Source of the DNA: Lacticaseibacillus jixianensis
GTDB taxonomy: Bacteria > Bacillota > Bacilli > Lactobacillales > Lactobacillaceae
DNA: 64,000 nucleotides
NCBI RefSeq assembly: GCF_003946485.1
Contig: NZ_RHOJ01000006.1
Coordinates: forward strand, 1-64,000
Direction of reading: 5' to 3'
Below, one piece after another: positions 1 to 7,376 of the stretch (position 1 is its first letter; the number at the start of each line of letters is the position of its first letter). The position numbers and the translations under genes are program-made. The notes below the pieces were generated by a model that saw nothing but the letters and a program-made list of their open reading frames with translations, was not told the DNA's origin and made no database searches.

Positions 1-1100
1 TCGCTGAACAATTAGATGCCAAGATTGCTCGTTTGGATCAGATTATCGAGACTGAAAAGGTCACCGTAGGCGGATCGCAGAACAAGCAGCTACGTCGTAA
101 ACTTAAGAAGTATACTCATCTCTTACATAATGATCTGATCGCACGTAAAGCTCGCTATCAAGACTCGCGCGCACTCTTTGGTGATCGTAATAGCTTTTCG
201 AAGACAGACCATGATGCGACCTTCATGATGATGAAGGAAGATCCCATGAATAATGGTCAGACCAAGCCGGGATATAACTTGCAGATTGCCACTCAGAACC
301 AGTTTGTTCTGTACTATGACGTCAATCAGAGACCAATGGATCAACGCACCTTAATACCCTTTTTGAAACAACTTGACCGCCATTTTCGCTTCGTGGTTGC
401 GGACGCCGGATATGGTAGCGAGCCAAACTACGACTATATTACAAGCCAATATCACGCTGTCCCTTTGATCCCGTACACGATGTATCTAAAAGAACTGTCC
501 AGGCGATACCGTAAGGACCCTACAAAGAGACAAAATTGGCAATATGATAAAACGCTTGATTGCTATATTGATGCCGACGGTGTCCAGTTCCGACGGAACA
601 AAGAATACGACAGAACCAACAAACAAACCGGTACAATCCGTCACTTCATCAGCTATGAAGCCGTAGCGGATGAAGATCCTGAATTGGCCAAATTAGCACT
701 GACCGAGAAGGGAAACCTAAGGCAGATTGCTGTTAACCCACACTGGGAAGCGCAGAAAGAAAGCATTCGTGCTCATCTGACAGATGAAGATCAGGCCATT
801 CTCTACGCAACCCGTAAGATTGAAGTGGAACCAGTCTTTGGGAATATGAAGCACAATCTGACCTTCACTCGTTCTTCAGTACGTGGACTTGAGCCCGTTC
901 GCCAAGAGCTCGGATTAACTTTAATGGCAGGAAATCTTCAAAAGCTGGCAATTCTGATAGAGGTCCATCCAGATCTGTTAAAGGGCCTGCTGACGTGGGG
1001 GTCTATTTGTCGTACCCTAAAAGTGAAAATAGCTACAAAAGTCGAAAAAAGCTCACTAGAAACAAAAAAACGACCGAACTATCCAGAAATATTCTGGTAG
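1..1100 (+). mobile_element. IS1182-family transposase, C-terminal part
   Basis: DDE transposase that would move its own insertion sequence. The reading frame is already open at base 3, so the N-terminal domain lies left of the window; about 365 residues remain. The stretch with GDRNSFSKTDHDATFMMMKE and NNGQTKPGYNLQ, followed by VADAGYGSEPNYDYI and a late EPVFGNMKHNLTFTR block, is typical of the IS1182/DDE_Tnp_1_6 catalytic domain (family knowledge). The visible part is intact. GC content is clearly lower than in the neighbouring genes, as expected for an acquired element. The right inverted repeat was not resolved; the end is probably soon after 1120. Confidence 0.85.
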
Positions 1101-1121
1101 AACGGTCGGCCTTTTTTTGCA
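1069..1121 (+). terminator. Imperfect hairpin with T-run at the IS end
   Basis: The last codons of the transposase form one arm of an imperfect stem (cgaccg...ccaga pairing with ttctgg...cggtcg), followed by a run of seven T. It can stop transcription out of the element and may overlap its right terminal repeat. Confidence 0.55.
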
Positions 1122-1157
1122 GCTTCGATTTATGTCTCAGCCACTTGCGGGGGTGGC

Positions 1158-1493
1158 CTACTGCATTAGGTAAAGGGCGAGCACGATGGCGTTGGCCACG
1201 CCGGTGAGCGTCGGGCCCACCGTTTTAAACGTGCTGATCCGCCGCCCGATCACGCCGTCGAACAGCTGCACGAAGGTCATGGCAACGGCGAGTGCGGTGA
1301 GGTACTCGGGACTGTGAAAGACCAGCAGGCCCAGCGCCGCGATGGCTAAGGCGGCGCTGCGGGAAAGCGCGTAACGGGCGTTGGTGGCTGCGGCGGTTTG
1401 ACTACTGCGGGTTTGCCAGTAGGCTTGGGCGGCAAAGCCCAAGCTGACGGCGGTACTGATGGCGGTGATGATGGCGCAGAGTTGATACAACAT
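1158..1493 (-). CDS. Small four-helix membrane protein, DUF4267-like
   Basis: Unknown function. The ATG at 1493 was chosen over the longer reading because GGGAG sits 7 bases upstream. This gives 111 residues starting [13 protein letters not shown]. About four hydrophobic segments cover most of the chain, with a short basic patch (GRRIST) in between. Size and layout recall DUF4267 membrane proteins, but I cannot confirm this without a profile search. It lies alone between the insertion sequence and the divergently transcribed rpsP. Confidence 0.6.
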   Translation of the reverse strand: MLYQLCAIITAISTAVSLGFAAQAYWQTRSSQTAAATNARYALSRSAALAIAALGLLVFHSPEYLTALAVAMTFVQLFDGVIGRRISTFKTVGPTLTGVANAIVLALYLMQ

Positions 1494-1634
1494 GGTAAGA
1501 CTCCCATCCGGTGCGATTTTGAACCAGCTTAACACATGCGCCGTGCAGGCAAAAGCGGGCGGCACGTTCATTCGCTGGTGTCGAAACCGGGGGCACGGTG
1601 ACCCGGCGGCCTTTTCTCACCGCTATTTTGAGGA

Positions 1635-1679
1635 TGTAAAGAAAAAACTCTTTACACGTCTAACATTCTTTGCTATGAT
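1635..1679 (+). promoter_or_regulatory. rpsP promoter overlapped by a 7-bp inverted repeat
   Basis: TTTACA (1651-1656) and TATGAT (1674-1679) are 17 bases apart and precede rpsP. The inverted repeat TGTAAAG/CTTTACA (1635-1641 and 1650-1656, 8-base spacer) covers the -35 box, so a dimeric repressor could bind there. The promoter is well supported; the operator is inferred. Confidence 0.7.
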
Positions 1680-1713
1680 TTTGAAGTTGAGAAATTTACA
1701 GGAGGTGTACTTA

Positions 1714-1989
1714 ATGGCAGTAAAAATTCGTTTGAAGCGGATGGGTTCAAAGCGTAAGCCGTTCTACCGCGTTGTCGTTGCGGACTCTCGGTCCCCTCGC
1801 GACGGTCGGTTTATCGAATCCGTTGGCTACTACAACCCACTTTCCGACCCAGTTGATCTGAAGCTGGACGACGATGAGATTCTGGCATGGTTGCAGAAGG
1901 GCGCTCAGCCTTCCGACACAGTGCGCACACTGCTTGCCAACCACGGCATCATGCAGAAGTATCACGAAGCACGTTTCACCAAAAAGTAG
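1714..1989 (+). CDS. rpsP: 30S ribosomal protein S16
   Basis: Small-subunit protein that binds 16S rRNA during early 30S assembly. 91 residues, the usual length. [20 protein letters not shown] and the following [16 protein letters not shown] block are the family signature. The start is the ATG at 1714 after AGGAGG. An in-frame open stretch upstream to 1492 has no Shine-Dalgarno sequence and is not coding. First gene of a transcript with khpA, which follows after 10 bases. Confidence 0.97.
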   Translation: MAVKIRLKRMGSKRKPFYRVVVADSRSPRDGRFIESVGYYNPLSDPVDLKLDDDEILAWLQKGAQPSDTVRTLLANHGIMQKYHEARFTKK

Positions 1990-1999
1990 GCGTTAATCA

Positions 2000-2254
2000 G
2001 TGGACATTACAGCCCTGATCAAAGCTATCGTGACGCCATTAGTCACACATCCAGACGCTATTGAAATCACGTCGCACGAAACGGCGGAGTACATGGCGTT
2101 CGACTTGCGCGTGGCCCCGGACGATGTCGGCCGGGTCATCGGCAAGGGCGGCCGGGTCGCGCAGGCGATCCGCACCATTGTCTATGCGGTCAAGTCACCG
2201 TACACCAAACGGGTGCGGCTGAACATTCTGGATGCCTCGCATTCAGAAGCGTAA
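2000..2254 (+). CDS. khpA: KH-domain RNA-binding protein KhpA
   Basis: Single KH domain RNA-binding protein. In streptococci and lactobacilli KhpA works with KhpB (Jag) in RNA binding linked to cell elongation (family knowledge). 84 residues from a GTG start at 2000. The GxxG loop is visible as VIGKGGRVAQAIR at residues ~48-60. rpsP-khpA-rimM-trmD is the normal Firmicutes order; here a terminator and a repeat element separate khpA from rimM. Confidence 0.93.
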   Translation: MDITALIKAIVTPLVTHPDAIEITSHETAEYMAFDLRVAPDDVGRVIGKGGRVAQAIRTIVYAVKSPYTKRVRLNILDASHSEA

Positions 2255-2283
2255 AAAAGACCGGCAGATGCCGGTCTTTTTTG
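2253..2283 (+). terminator. Intrinsic terminator after khpA
   Basis: The stem AAGACCGGCA/TGCCGGTCTT is followed by T-rich sequence and overlaps the khpA stop codon. A palindromic repeat element begins three bases after the T-run. Confidence 0.85.
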
Positions 2284-2285
2284 AT

Positions 2286-2412
2286 AAGGTGCGGCGGGGC
2301 GACGTTCTTAGCCCGACAGTCAGCCTAGGCCTTGGTTTTGGCGCCGTACTGTGACGGCGAAGCCAAGGGCGTAGCTGGATGCTCGGGCGTTGGCGACCCA
2401 AAGCCCGATTAG
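2286..2412 (+). repeat. Post-terminator palindromic repeat, copy A
   Basis: About 127 bases from AAGGTGCG to CCCGATTAG. Left and right halves pair: CCCGAC with GCTCGGG, and GCCTTGG with CCAAGGGC, around an inner GCGCCGT/ACGGCG hairpin. It fills the whole gap between the khpA terminator and the rimM ribosome binding site, so no ordinary promoter is visible for rimM-trmD outside it. Confidence 0.85.
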
Positions 2413-2424
2413 ACAGGAGGAAAT

Positions 2425-2943
2425 ATGGCAGAGTTATACACGGTGGGTAAGATCGTCAACACCCACGGCATTCGCGGCGAACTGAAGGTGCTACCGGTCA
2501 CCGACTTTCCCGAGCAGCGCTTCGCTGCCGGCAGTCAGCTTGTGATCGAAGGCAAGCAGCATACGCCGGTGACGGTGCAGGCGGCGCGCAAGCAGAAGAA
2601 CCTGTACCTGCTGAAGCTCAAGGAATACGACAACATCAATGACGTCGAACGCTTCAAGGGCTTAGACCTGGGCGTGGCCGAGGCGGATGTGCAGGCGCTT
2701 GAGGCCGGGGAGTACTACTACCACGACATTATCGGCCTGACCGTGATCGACCAAACCGGGGCGACGCTGGGTCAGGTGAGCGAGATCCTCAGCCCTGGCG
2801 CCAACGACGTCTGGGTGATCCCGCGGCCGGGCAAGCCGGACGTGCTCTTGCCGTTTTTAAAAAGTGTGGTGCAAAGCATCGACTTGGCCGCGAAGGTGGC
2901 CCACGTCGAGGTGCCGGAGGGGTTGATCGACGATGCGGATTGA
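2425..2943 (+). CDS. rimM: Ribosome maturation factor RimM
   Basis: 16S rRNA processing factor that binds S19 and helps mature the 30S head. 172 residues. The N-terminal RimM domain starts [20 protein letters not shown]; the C-terminal PRC-barrel includes [13 protein letters not shown] and [16 protein letters not shown]. The ATG at 2425 follows AGGAGG. It overlaps trmD by 11 bases, so the two are translationally coupled. Confidence 0.96.
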   Translation: MAELYTVGKIVNTHGIRGELKVLPVTDFPEQRFAAGSQLVIEGKQHTPVTVQAARKQKNLYLLKLKEYDNINDVERFKGLDLGVAEADVQALEAGEYYYHDIIGLTVIDQTGATLGQVSEILSPGANDVWVIPRPGKPDVLLPFLKSVVQSIDLAAKVAHVEVPEGLIDDAD

Positions 2944-3688
2944 TGTGCTGAGCATTTTCCCTGACATGTTTGCGCCGCTGACCCAAAGCATGATCGGCAA
3001 GGCGCTGGATAAGGACCTGCTGGACTTTTCCGTCACCGATTTTCGCCAGTACTCCCACGACAAGCACCACCACGTCGATGACACCCCTTACGGCGGCGGG
3101 GCGGGGATGCTGCTGAAGCCGGAGCCGATTTTTGAGGCGATGGACGCCATCGATGCCGCTCACCGCGGCCCCAAGCGGGTGATCCTGCTGGACCCCGCGG
3201 GCAAGACCTTCAACCAGACCGAGGCCAAAAAGCTGGCGCAGGAAGACCACCTGGTGTTCATTTGCGGCCACTACGAAGGCTATGATGAGCGCATCCGCAG
3301 TCTGGTGACCGACGAGTACAGCCTGGGCGACTTCATCCTGACCGGCGGCGAGCTGCCGGCCATGGTGATGATCGACGCGGTGGCCCGCCTGCTGCCAGGG
3401 GTGCTCGGCAACGCCGAAAGCGCGCCGACGGACAGCTTCGAGAACAATCTGCTGGAGTACCCGGAGTACACCCGCCCGGCGAGCTACCGCGGCATGGACG
3501 TTCCGTTTGTGCTGCAAAACGGGGACCACGGCAAAATTGCCGACTGGCGGCTGAAGGAGTCCCTCCGCCGCACCCTGCAGCGCCGGCCCGACCTGCTGGA
3601 GCAGGCGGTGCTGGACAAAAAGGGAACCAAGCTGCTGCGCGAGGTCAAACGCGAGGTGCAGACCCAGCAAACTGACGAGCCGGATTAG
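2933..3688 (+). CDS. trmD: tRNA (guanine-N1)-methyltransferase TrmD
   Basis: Makes m1G37 in tRNAs that read CNN codons, using S-adenosylmethionine; prevents +1 frameshifting. 251 residues. The knotted SPOUT active site is seen in [14 protein letters not shown] and [16 protein letters not shown], and the N-terminal block has [16 protein letters not shown]. The start lies inside the rimM end. In most Firmicutes rplS follows directly; here about 2.4 kb intervene. Confidence 0.97.
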   Translation: MRIDVLSIFPDMFAPLTQSMIGKALDKDLLDFSVTDFRQYSHDKHHHVDDTPYGGGAGMLLKPEPIFEAMDAIDAAHRGPKRVILLDPAGKTFNQTEAKKLAQEDHLVFICGHYEGYDERIRSLVTDEYSLGDFILTGGELPAMVMIDAVARLLPGVLGNAESAPTDSFENNLLEYPEYTRPASYRGMDVPFVLQNGDHGKIADWRLKESLRRTLQRRPDLLEQAVLDKKGTKLLREVKREVQTQQTDEPD

Positions 3689-3762
3689 GCGGCTTTGCGT
3701 TGGGCGGCTTAGTGCGCTCGGCGCGCCAAGCGTATCAACCGGTAACTTAGATGATAAACTGA

Positions 3763-3793
3763 GCGGTGAGTCGAAGACTTACCGCGTTTTTTT
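3763..3793 (+). terminator. Intrinsic terminator after trmD
   Basis: The stem GCGGTGAG/CTTACCGC with a short loop is followed by T8. It lies 74 bases after the trmD stop, directly before repeat copy B. Confidence 0.75.
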
Positions 3794-3798
3794 GTGTC

Positions 3799-3923
3799 AA
3801 GGTGCGCCGGCGGATGCTTTTAGCGGGACAGCTAGCCAAGCTCCAGGCATTGTCGGCGCACTGTGCCGGCGAGGCCTGGAGCGTAGCTAGATGCTCCCGC
3901 GTTGGCCGCCGGCGCCCGATTAG
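3799..3923 (+). repeat. Post-terminator palindromic repeat, copy B
   Basis: Same family as copy A, read in the direction of trmD. Outer arms GCCGGCGG/CCGCCGGC, middle arms GCGGGA/TCCCGC, inner arms CTCCAGGC/GCCTGGAG, around a TGTCGGCG/TGCCGGCG hairpin. All pair, although the sequences differ from copy A. Confidence 0.85.
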
Positions 3924-3925
3924 TC

Positions 3926-4045
3926 AAGGTGCGCTGGCGGACGCTTTTGGCGGGACAGCTAGCCGCCACGCATGTCACCCTGTACGCCATAAATGGCTGC
4001 AGGCTGATCATATCCCGGGGCGTTACGAACTCGGCACCCAGTTAG
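3926..4045 (+). repeat. Palindromic repeat, variant copy C
   Basis: Joined to copy B with two bases between them. It starts AAGGTGCG and ends CCCAGTTAG like the others, but the middle is the variant module: GCATGTCA, then a hairpin CCTGTACGCCAT/ATGGCTGCAGG, then TGATCATA. The same module is in copies E and L. Confidence 0.75.
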
Positions 4046-4113
4046 CCGCCAGATAATCGGTGAAACTTTTTGCGTGCGAGACGCCACTAATGGGCGGAAA
4101 GGGGGCAGGTGAG

Positions 4114-4641
4114 ATGGCATTAACAGAAACGGAACTGGCGCTTGCGCAAGCGGCCATCGCCGGTGACCGTCAGGCGCTGAGCCAGCTCTTGCAGCGCCGC
4201 GGCGACTACCTTTACCGCACCGCCTACTTGTACGTCGGCACGCAGGCGGACGCCTTGGACGTGATCCAAGAAGCGACCACCAAGGCAGTGTCCGCCGTAC
4301 GGCACCTGCGCGAGCCGGGCTATTTTTACACCTGGTTCACCCGCATTCTGATTCGCCAGGCGCAGGCGGTGTACGCGCGCCGGCAGCGCGAGACCAGTGT
4401 GGCCGCGGTGCCGGAGCGGGTGGCGCCGGCGACCGACCCGGTGGTCGCGCTGGACCTGGGGCAGGCACTCGCCAAGCTGGGCGCGAATTACCGGCAGGTC
4501 CTGGACCTGTTTTATTACCAGGACCTGTCGATCACGGACATCAGTGGGGTATTGGGCATTCCGGAGGCGACGGTGAAGACTCGGCTGCGGCGCGGCCGGG
4601 CGGCACTGCGCGACGTGTTAGGAGGGGATTACAATGGATGA
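4114..4641 (+). CDS. RNA polymerase sigma-70 factor, ECF type
   Basis: Probable extracytoplasmic-function sigma factor. 175 residues from the ATG at 4114, chosen for the GGGGGCAGGTGAG just upstream (in-frame starts at 4060 and 4090 are possible). Region 2 lies at ~25-90 (YLYVGTQADALDVIQEATTK, then GYFYTWFTRILI). Region 4 is at ~120-165, with the helix-turn-helix DLSITDISGVLGIPEATVKT. It overlaps the following membrane gene by 8 bases, the usual arrangement for a sigma factor and its regulator. The pair sits between trmD and rplS, which are normally adjacent. Confidence 0.88.
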   Translation: MALTETELALAQAAIAGDRQALSQLLQRRGDYLYRTAYLYVGTQADALDVIQEATTKAVSAVRHLREPGYFYTWFTRILIRQAQAVYARRQRETSVAAVPERVAPATDPVVALDLGQALAKLGANYRQVLDLFYYQDLSITDISGVLGIPEATVKTRLRRGRAALRDVLGGDYNG

Positions 4642-5635
4642 ACGACAAACGCGGGCCAAGGTCCACGAGATGATCGACGAGATCCCAGTGCCGACGGCGG
4701 CCGTGAACGCGGCCATTGGGCGAGGCGTTGCGGCGGCCGGCAAAAAGCGCCACTGGGGCAAGCGGCTGGTGCTGGCCGCGGCGGTCTTGGTGATCGGGAC
4801 GGCCGGGGCAGCGGCCGTCAATCCGGCAGTCGGCCAGGCCGTCAGCAATGCCGCCTGGCTGGGCGAGTTCTACCTGCTGCACGGCGGGCAGAACCCGGCG
4901 CGGGCGTTTCACGTCAACGGCACCGCCACGGCCCTGGCCGAGCAGGTGACCTCGCACGGGCTGACGGTCCGGTTGGTTGAGGCCTATTACTCCGGGAAAG
5001 AAATTGGCATCACCGGTGAGGTCACCGGGATGACGCATGCGCAAATCTATAAAAACGGCGAAGACGAGCTGGGCCTAGACAATCAAATTACGCCACTGCC
5101 AGGCGTGGAGGCCGACTCACTTGATTTTGCGCCGACCAAAACCGGTTACCGCTTCACTGAAACGTATCGCATCACCCGGGCGAAAGCGCCGACAAGCGTT
5201 CGCCTGCCCATAACGATCACTCATATTAATGGGGTCCGGGGTGATTGGCGCTTTAAGCTCAATTTTCGGCAGAAGCCGGCGGTCACTCACGAGTTAAGTG
5301 GCAACTATACGCTCAGGCCTGGTGTGACCTTGGCGCCGCTGCAAGCTGTGAAATATAGTCAAGGGGCGGAGTTGCGCTTCAGCTTGAAGTTCGATCAGGA
5401 ACAGTATCTTGATGCCGCCATCACCGACATCAGAGGGGCCGATGGCCACTCCTTGCTTGACCTCAGCAATGGCTTCGACACGAAGAACGGCGTTAATTCT
5501 TTGCCGCTGAAGCAATTACCCAATGCGGGTCAATCGTATCGAGTCCGCCTTGATTATCAGCTGAAGACTCAGAAACGGGGACACACAGTGGTGCGCGAGA
5601 TTGTGCTTGTGCCCAAGGCAACTGGGGGCAAATAA
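4634..5635 (+). CDS. DUF4179 membrane protein, probable anti-sigma factor
   Basis: 333 residues. A short cytoplasmic N-terminus (~1-42), one membrane helix (~45-65, LVLAAAVLVIGTAGAAAV), then a large extracellular part. The FYLLHGGQNP and TSHGLTVRLVEAYYSGKEIG stretches fit DUF4179, often found behind ECF sigma factors. I infer that it holds the sigma factor at the membrane and releases it on an envelope signal. Base composition drops in AT-direction in the last third (about 5040-5560). The natural signal is unknown. Confidence 0.78.
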   Translation: MDERQTRAKVHEMIDEIPVPTAAVNAAIGRGVAAAGKKRHWGKRLVLAAAVLVIGTAGAAAVNPAVGQAVSNAAWLGEFYLLHGGQNPARAFHVNGTATALAEQVTSHGLTVRLVEAYYSGKEIGITGEVTGMTHAQIYKNGEDELGLDNQITPLPGVEADSLDFAPTKTGYRFTETYRITRAKAPTSVRLPITITHINGVRGDWRFKLNFRQKPAVTHELSGNYTLRPGVTLAPLQAVKYSQGAELRFSLKFDQEQYLDAAITDIRGADGHSLLDLSNGFDTKNGVNSLPLKQLPNAGQSYRVRLDYQLKTQKRGHTVVREIVLVPKATGGK

Positions 5636-5796
5636 GGATAAGGCAGCGAAACCGGCCGCTTGCTGATAGCTGAGGGCGGGATGGTATGATACGCTGTCAG
5701 GGTCGGTTTCCAGTCGCCTTAAGTTGCCAAATTAGGATTGTTCTCTAGTCGCATCAAGTCTGTCATGCCCCCGCCGAGGAGGAAAGAACTGTAGTG
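5636..5796 (+). other. Intergenic stretch without a recognisable gene
   Basis: No convincing coding frame. A TATGAT at 5685-5690 has only a weak TTGCTG partner 19 bases upstream. It could start a transcript through the palindrome that follows, but this is speculative. Confidence 0.35.
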
Positions 5797-5805
5797 GCCG
5801 GGTGA

Positions 5806-5970
5806 GCAGGGTGAGGGGCGGAGGCGGAAGTGGCTCAGCAGTGAAAAAATTGTTGGCGGTTTACCGCCTACAATTTGCTCCGACTGAGAGACCGCGGTCT
5901 TTGCGGGCTCGAAGCGGTAGCCACTGCGTTCCAGCCACTTCCGCCGGAGCCCCTCACCCCCCGCATATCC
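5806..5970. repeat. Large imperfect palindrome upstream of rplS
   Basis: The left arm near 5808-5842 (contains GGGTGAGGGGC and GGCGGAAGTGGCT) pairs with the right arm near 5930-5965 (AGCCACTTCCGCC and GCCCCTCACCC) with few mismatches. The ~85 bases between hold a second hairpin, AAATTGTTGGCGG/CCGCCTACAATTT. This can fold into a long double hairpin. It does not resemble the AAGGTGCG repeat family. The open frame across it (5802-6101) overlaps the rplS leader and looks spurious. Confidence 0.7.
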
Positions 5971-5992
5971 CCCCCGGTGTCAACTTTTCTTC

Positions 5993-6021
5993 TTTACAGC
6001 CGCGGGCAGCTATGCTAGAAT
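5993..6021 (+). promoter_or_regulatory. rplS promoter
   Basis: TTTACA (5993-5998) and TAGAAT (6016-6021) with exactly 17 bases between. It gives a leader of about 70 bases before rplS. Confidence 0.75.
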
Positions 6022-6027
6022 TACAAC

Positions 6028-6100
6028 TTGTGATAACTCACATAACAACGATGTTCCGCTGGGCGGGATGCTTAAGAATGTCGACAAAGGAGCAGTTCTG
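6028..6100 (+). promoter_or_regulatory. Candidate L19 leader
   Basis: The short rplS leader holds GTTCCGCTGGGCGGGATGC, which can form a small stem, and then AAAGGAG before the start. Firmicutes carry a known L19 autoregulatory leader in this position. I cannot score the covariance model, so this rests on position and length. Confidence 0.35.
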
Positions 6101-6448
6101 ATGAACCCATTAATTGCAGAAATTACCAAGTCCCAGCTGCGCACCGATATCCCAGACTTCCGGCCTGGGGACACGGTCCGCGTTCACGCGAAGATCGTCG
6201 AAGGCGACCGCGAACGTGTTCAGCTGTTTGAAGGCGTTGTGATCAAGCGCCGCGGCGTTGGCGTCAGCGCAACGTACACCGTTCGTAAGGTTTCCAACGG
6301 GGTCGGCGTTGAGCGGACGTTCCCGCTTCACACCCCACGTGTCGAGAAGATCGACGTTGTCCGCCACGGCCAAGTCCGTCGGGCAAAGCTTTACTACCTG
6401 CGGGCACTCCGTGGGAAGGCTGCGCGTATCAAAGAGAAGCGCCGTTAA
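6101..6448 (+). CDS. rplS: 50S ribosomal protein L19
   Basis: Large-subunit protein at the 30S-50S interface. 115 residues from the ATG at 6101 after AAAGGAG. Family blocks [34 protein letters not shown] and the basic C-terminus [18 protein letters not shown] are all present. Own promoter and terminator, so it is not co-transcribed with trmD here. Confidence 0.97.
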   Translation: MNPLIAEITKSQLRTDIPDFRPGDTVRVHAKIVEGDRERVQLFEGVVIKRRGVGVSATYTVRKVSNGVGVERTFPLHTPRVEKIDVVRHGQVRRAKLYYLRALRGKAARIKEKRR

Positions 6449-6454
6449 TCCGAG

Positions 6455-6480
6455 AAGGCCGCAGGTGCGGCCTTTTTTTA
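6455..6480 (+). terminator. Intrinsic terminator after rplS
   Basis: The stem AAGGCCGC/GCGGCCTT with loop AGGT is followed by a T-run, seven bases after the stop codon. Confidence 0.9.
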
Positions 6481-6501
6481 TGCGCTGTGGAGAGAGAGAG
6501 A

Positions 6502-6672
6502 ATGGATAAACTGATCACAGTCGTTTATTACCAACATGGCGAGACGGTGAGACTGATCAAGGCGTTCTCATCGGCAAAGCGGGCGGGCGAGTACCTGCGC
6601 ATGATGCAGGAGGCACCCTTCCCCGGTGAGGAATCAGCCGGCTACCAGCAGACCGTCTTGCACTTGAACTAA
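6502..6672 (+). CDS. Small hypothetical protein
   Basis: 56 residues, MDKLITVVYYQHGETVRLIK onward; no family recognised. The ATG at 6502 was preferred to the GTG at 6487 because GGAG lies 9 bases before it. Twelve bases before the DUF896 gene, so probably co-transcribed with it. No membrane segment. Codon use resembles the neighbours, which argues that it is real. Confidence 0.55.
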   Translation: MDKLITVVYYQHGETVRLIKAFSSAKRAGEYLRMMQEAPFPGEESAGYQQTVLHLN

Positions 6673-6683
6673 GGGGTGAGCAC

Positions 6684-6929
6684 ATGGGACAACAGCCAAA
6701 AGCGCGGCTTGACCGCATTAACGAACTGGCCCACAAGGCCAAATCAGTGGGCCTGACGGACGCCGAAAAGGCAGAGCGCAAGGCCCTGCGGGAAGCCTAC
6801 ATCAAAGATTTCCGGGCCGGCTTTGCCGCTCAACTGGAAACCACCCAGTTCTTTGACAAGCAGGGCCACGAAATCACGCCGCAGAAACTGCGGGAGATCC
6901 AAAGAAAACGCGGCCTGCGTCAAGATTAG
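6684..6929 (+). CDS. DUF896 (YnzC-like) protein
   Basis: 81 residues, the family's usual length. The N-terminal two-helix hairpin (RINELAHKAKSVGLTDAEKAERKALREAYI) and KDFRAGF are the DUF896 hallmarks seen in B. subtilis YnzC. The C-terminal tail HEITPQKLREIQRKRGLRQD is basic. The function is not settled; the B. subtilis gene is in the LexA regulon region, but no SOS box was recognised here. Start after AGGGGTGAG. Confidence 0.85.
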   Translation: MGQQPKARLDRINELAHKAKSVGLTDAEKAERKALREAYIKDFRAGFAAQLETTQFFDKQGHEITPQKLREIQRKRGLRQD

Positions 6930-6931
6930 GC

Positions 6932-6960
6932 TTTCAATCAATGCAAGCGTTTTGTACAAT
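6932..6960 (+). promoter_or_regulatory. Promoter of the yneF-like gene
   Basis: TTTCAA and TACAAT with 17 bases between. The -10 box is good and the -35 box weak. Confidence 0.5.
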
Positions 6961-6997
6961 GAGAGAGTTGAATCTCACATGAAGGGGGGAATCAGTG

Positions 6998-7219
6998 ATG
7001 ATGTTTGCAATCGGACTTATCGTCGGCTTGCTGGCCGGCGGTGCCGCCGGGTTCTTTGGGGCCCGTGCGTATATGAAGAAGTACTTCCAAGATAATCCTC
7101 CTGTTAATGAGGAAATGCTGCAGACCATGATGATGTCGATGGGGCAAAAGCCGTCGCAAAAGAAGCTCAACCAAATGATGGCGCAGATGAAACAGGCACA
7201 GAAGCGGTCGGCGAAATAG
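6998..7219 (+). CDS. YneF family (UPF0154) membrane protein
   Basis: 73 residues. One N-terminal membrane helix ([21 protein letters not shown]), then a cytoplasmic tail with [20 protein letters not shown] and [13 protein letters not shown], the UPF0154 signature. The ATG at 6998 has the AAGGGGGG 8 bases upstream; GTG at 6995 and ATG at 7001 are alternatives. Unknown role; anchored in the membrane with its tail inside. Confidence 0.88.
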   Translation: MMFAIGLIVGLLAGGAAGFFGARAYMKKYFQDNPPVNEEMLQTMMMSMGQKPSQKKLNQMMAQMKQAQKRSAK

Positions 7220-7240
7220 CTGCCGGCAAGGTTAACTTGG

Positions 7241-7277
7241 AAACGGTCCAGTCAACTGACTGGGGCGTTTTCTTTTT
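7241..7277 (+). terminator. Intrinsic terminator after yneF-like gene
   Basis: The imperfect stem AAACG..CCAGT/ACTGACTGG..CGTTT is followed by TTCTTTTT. Confidence 0.75.
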
Positions 7278-7308
7278 GCGCGCAGGCCCGTTTTTCTCAC
7301 GAATTCAC

Positions 7309-7338
7309 TTGCAAACTCTTATTGATTAATCATATAAT
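7309..7338 (+). promoter_or_regulatory. Promoter of the ABC exporter operon
   Basis: TTGCAA (7309-7314) and TATAAT (7333-7338), 18 bases apart, about 40 bases before the first exporter gene. Confidence 0.75.
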
Positions 7339-7376
7339 CTTCAGACAGTGCGTTTTTTGAGGAGGGGCTGCTTGTA

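Noticed and set aside
3766-4056. 96-residue open frame on the plus strand
   Set aside because: It runs through the trmD terminator and repeat copies B and C, has no RBS and an unlikely composition.
5802-6101. 99-residue open frame before rplS
   Set aside because: It lies across the large palindrome and the rplS promoter and overlaps the rplS start.
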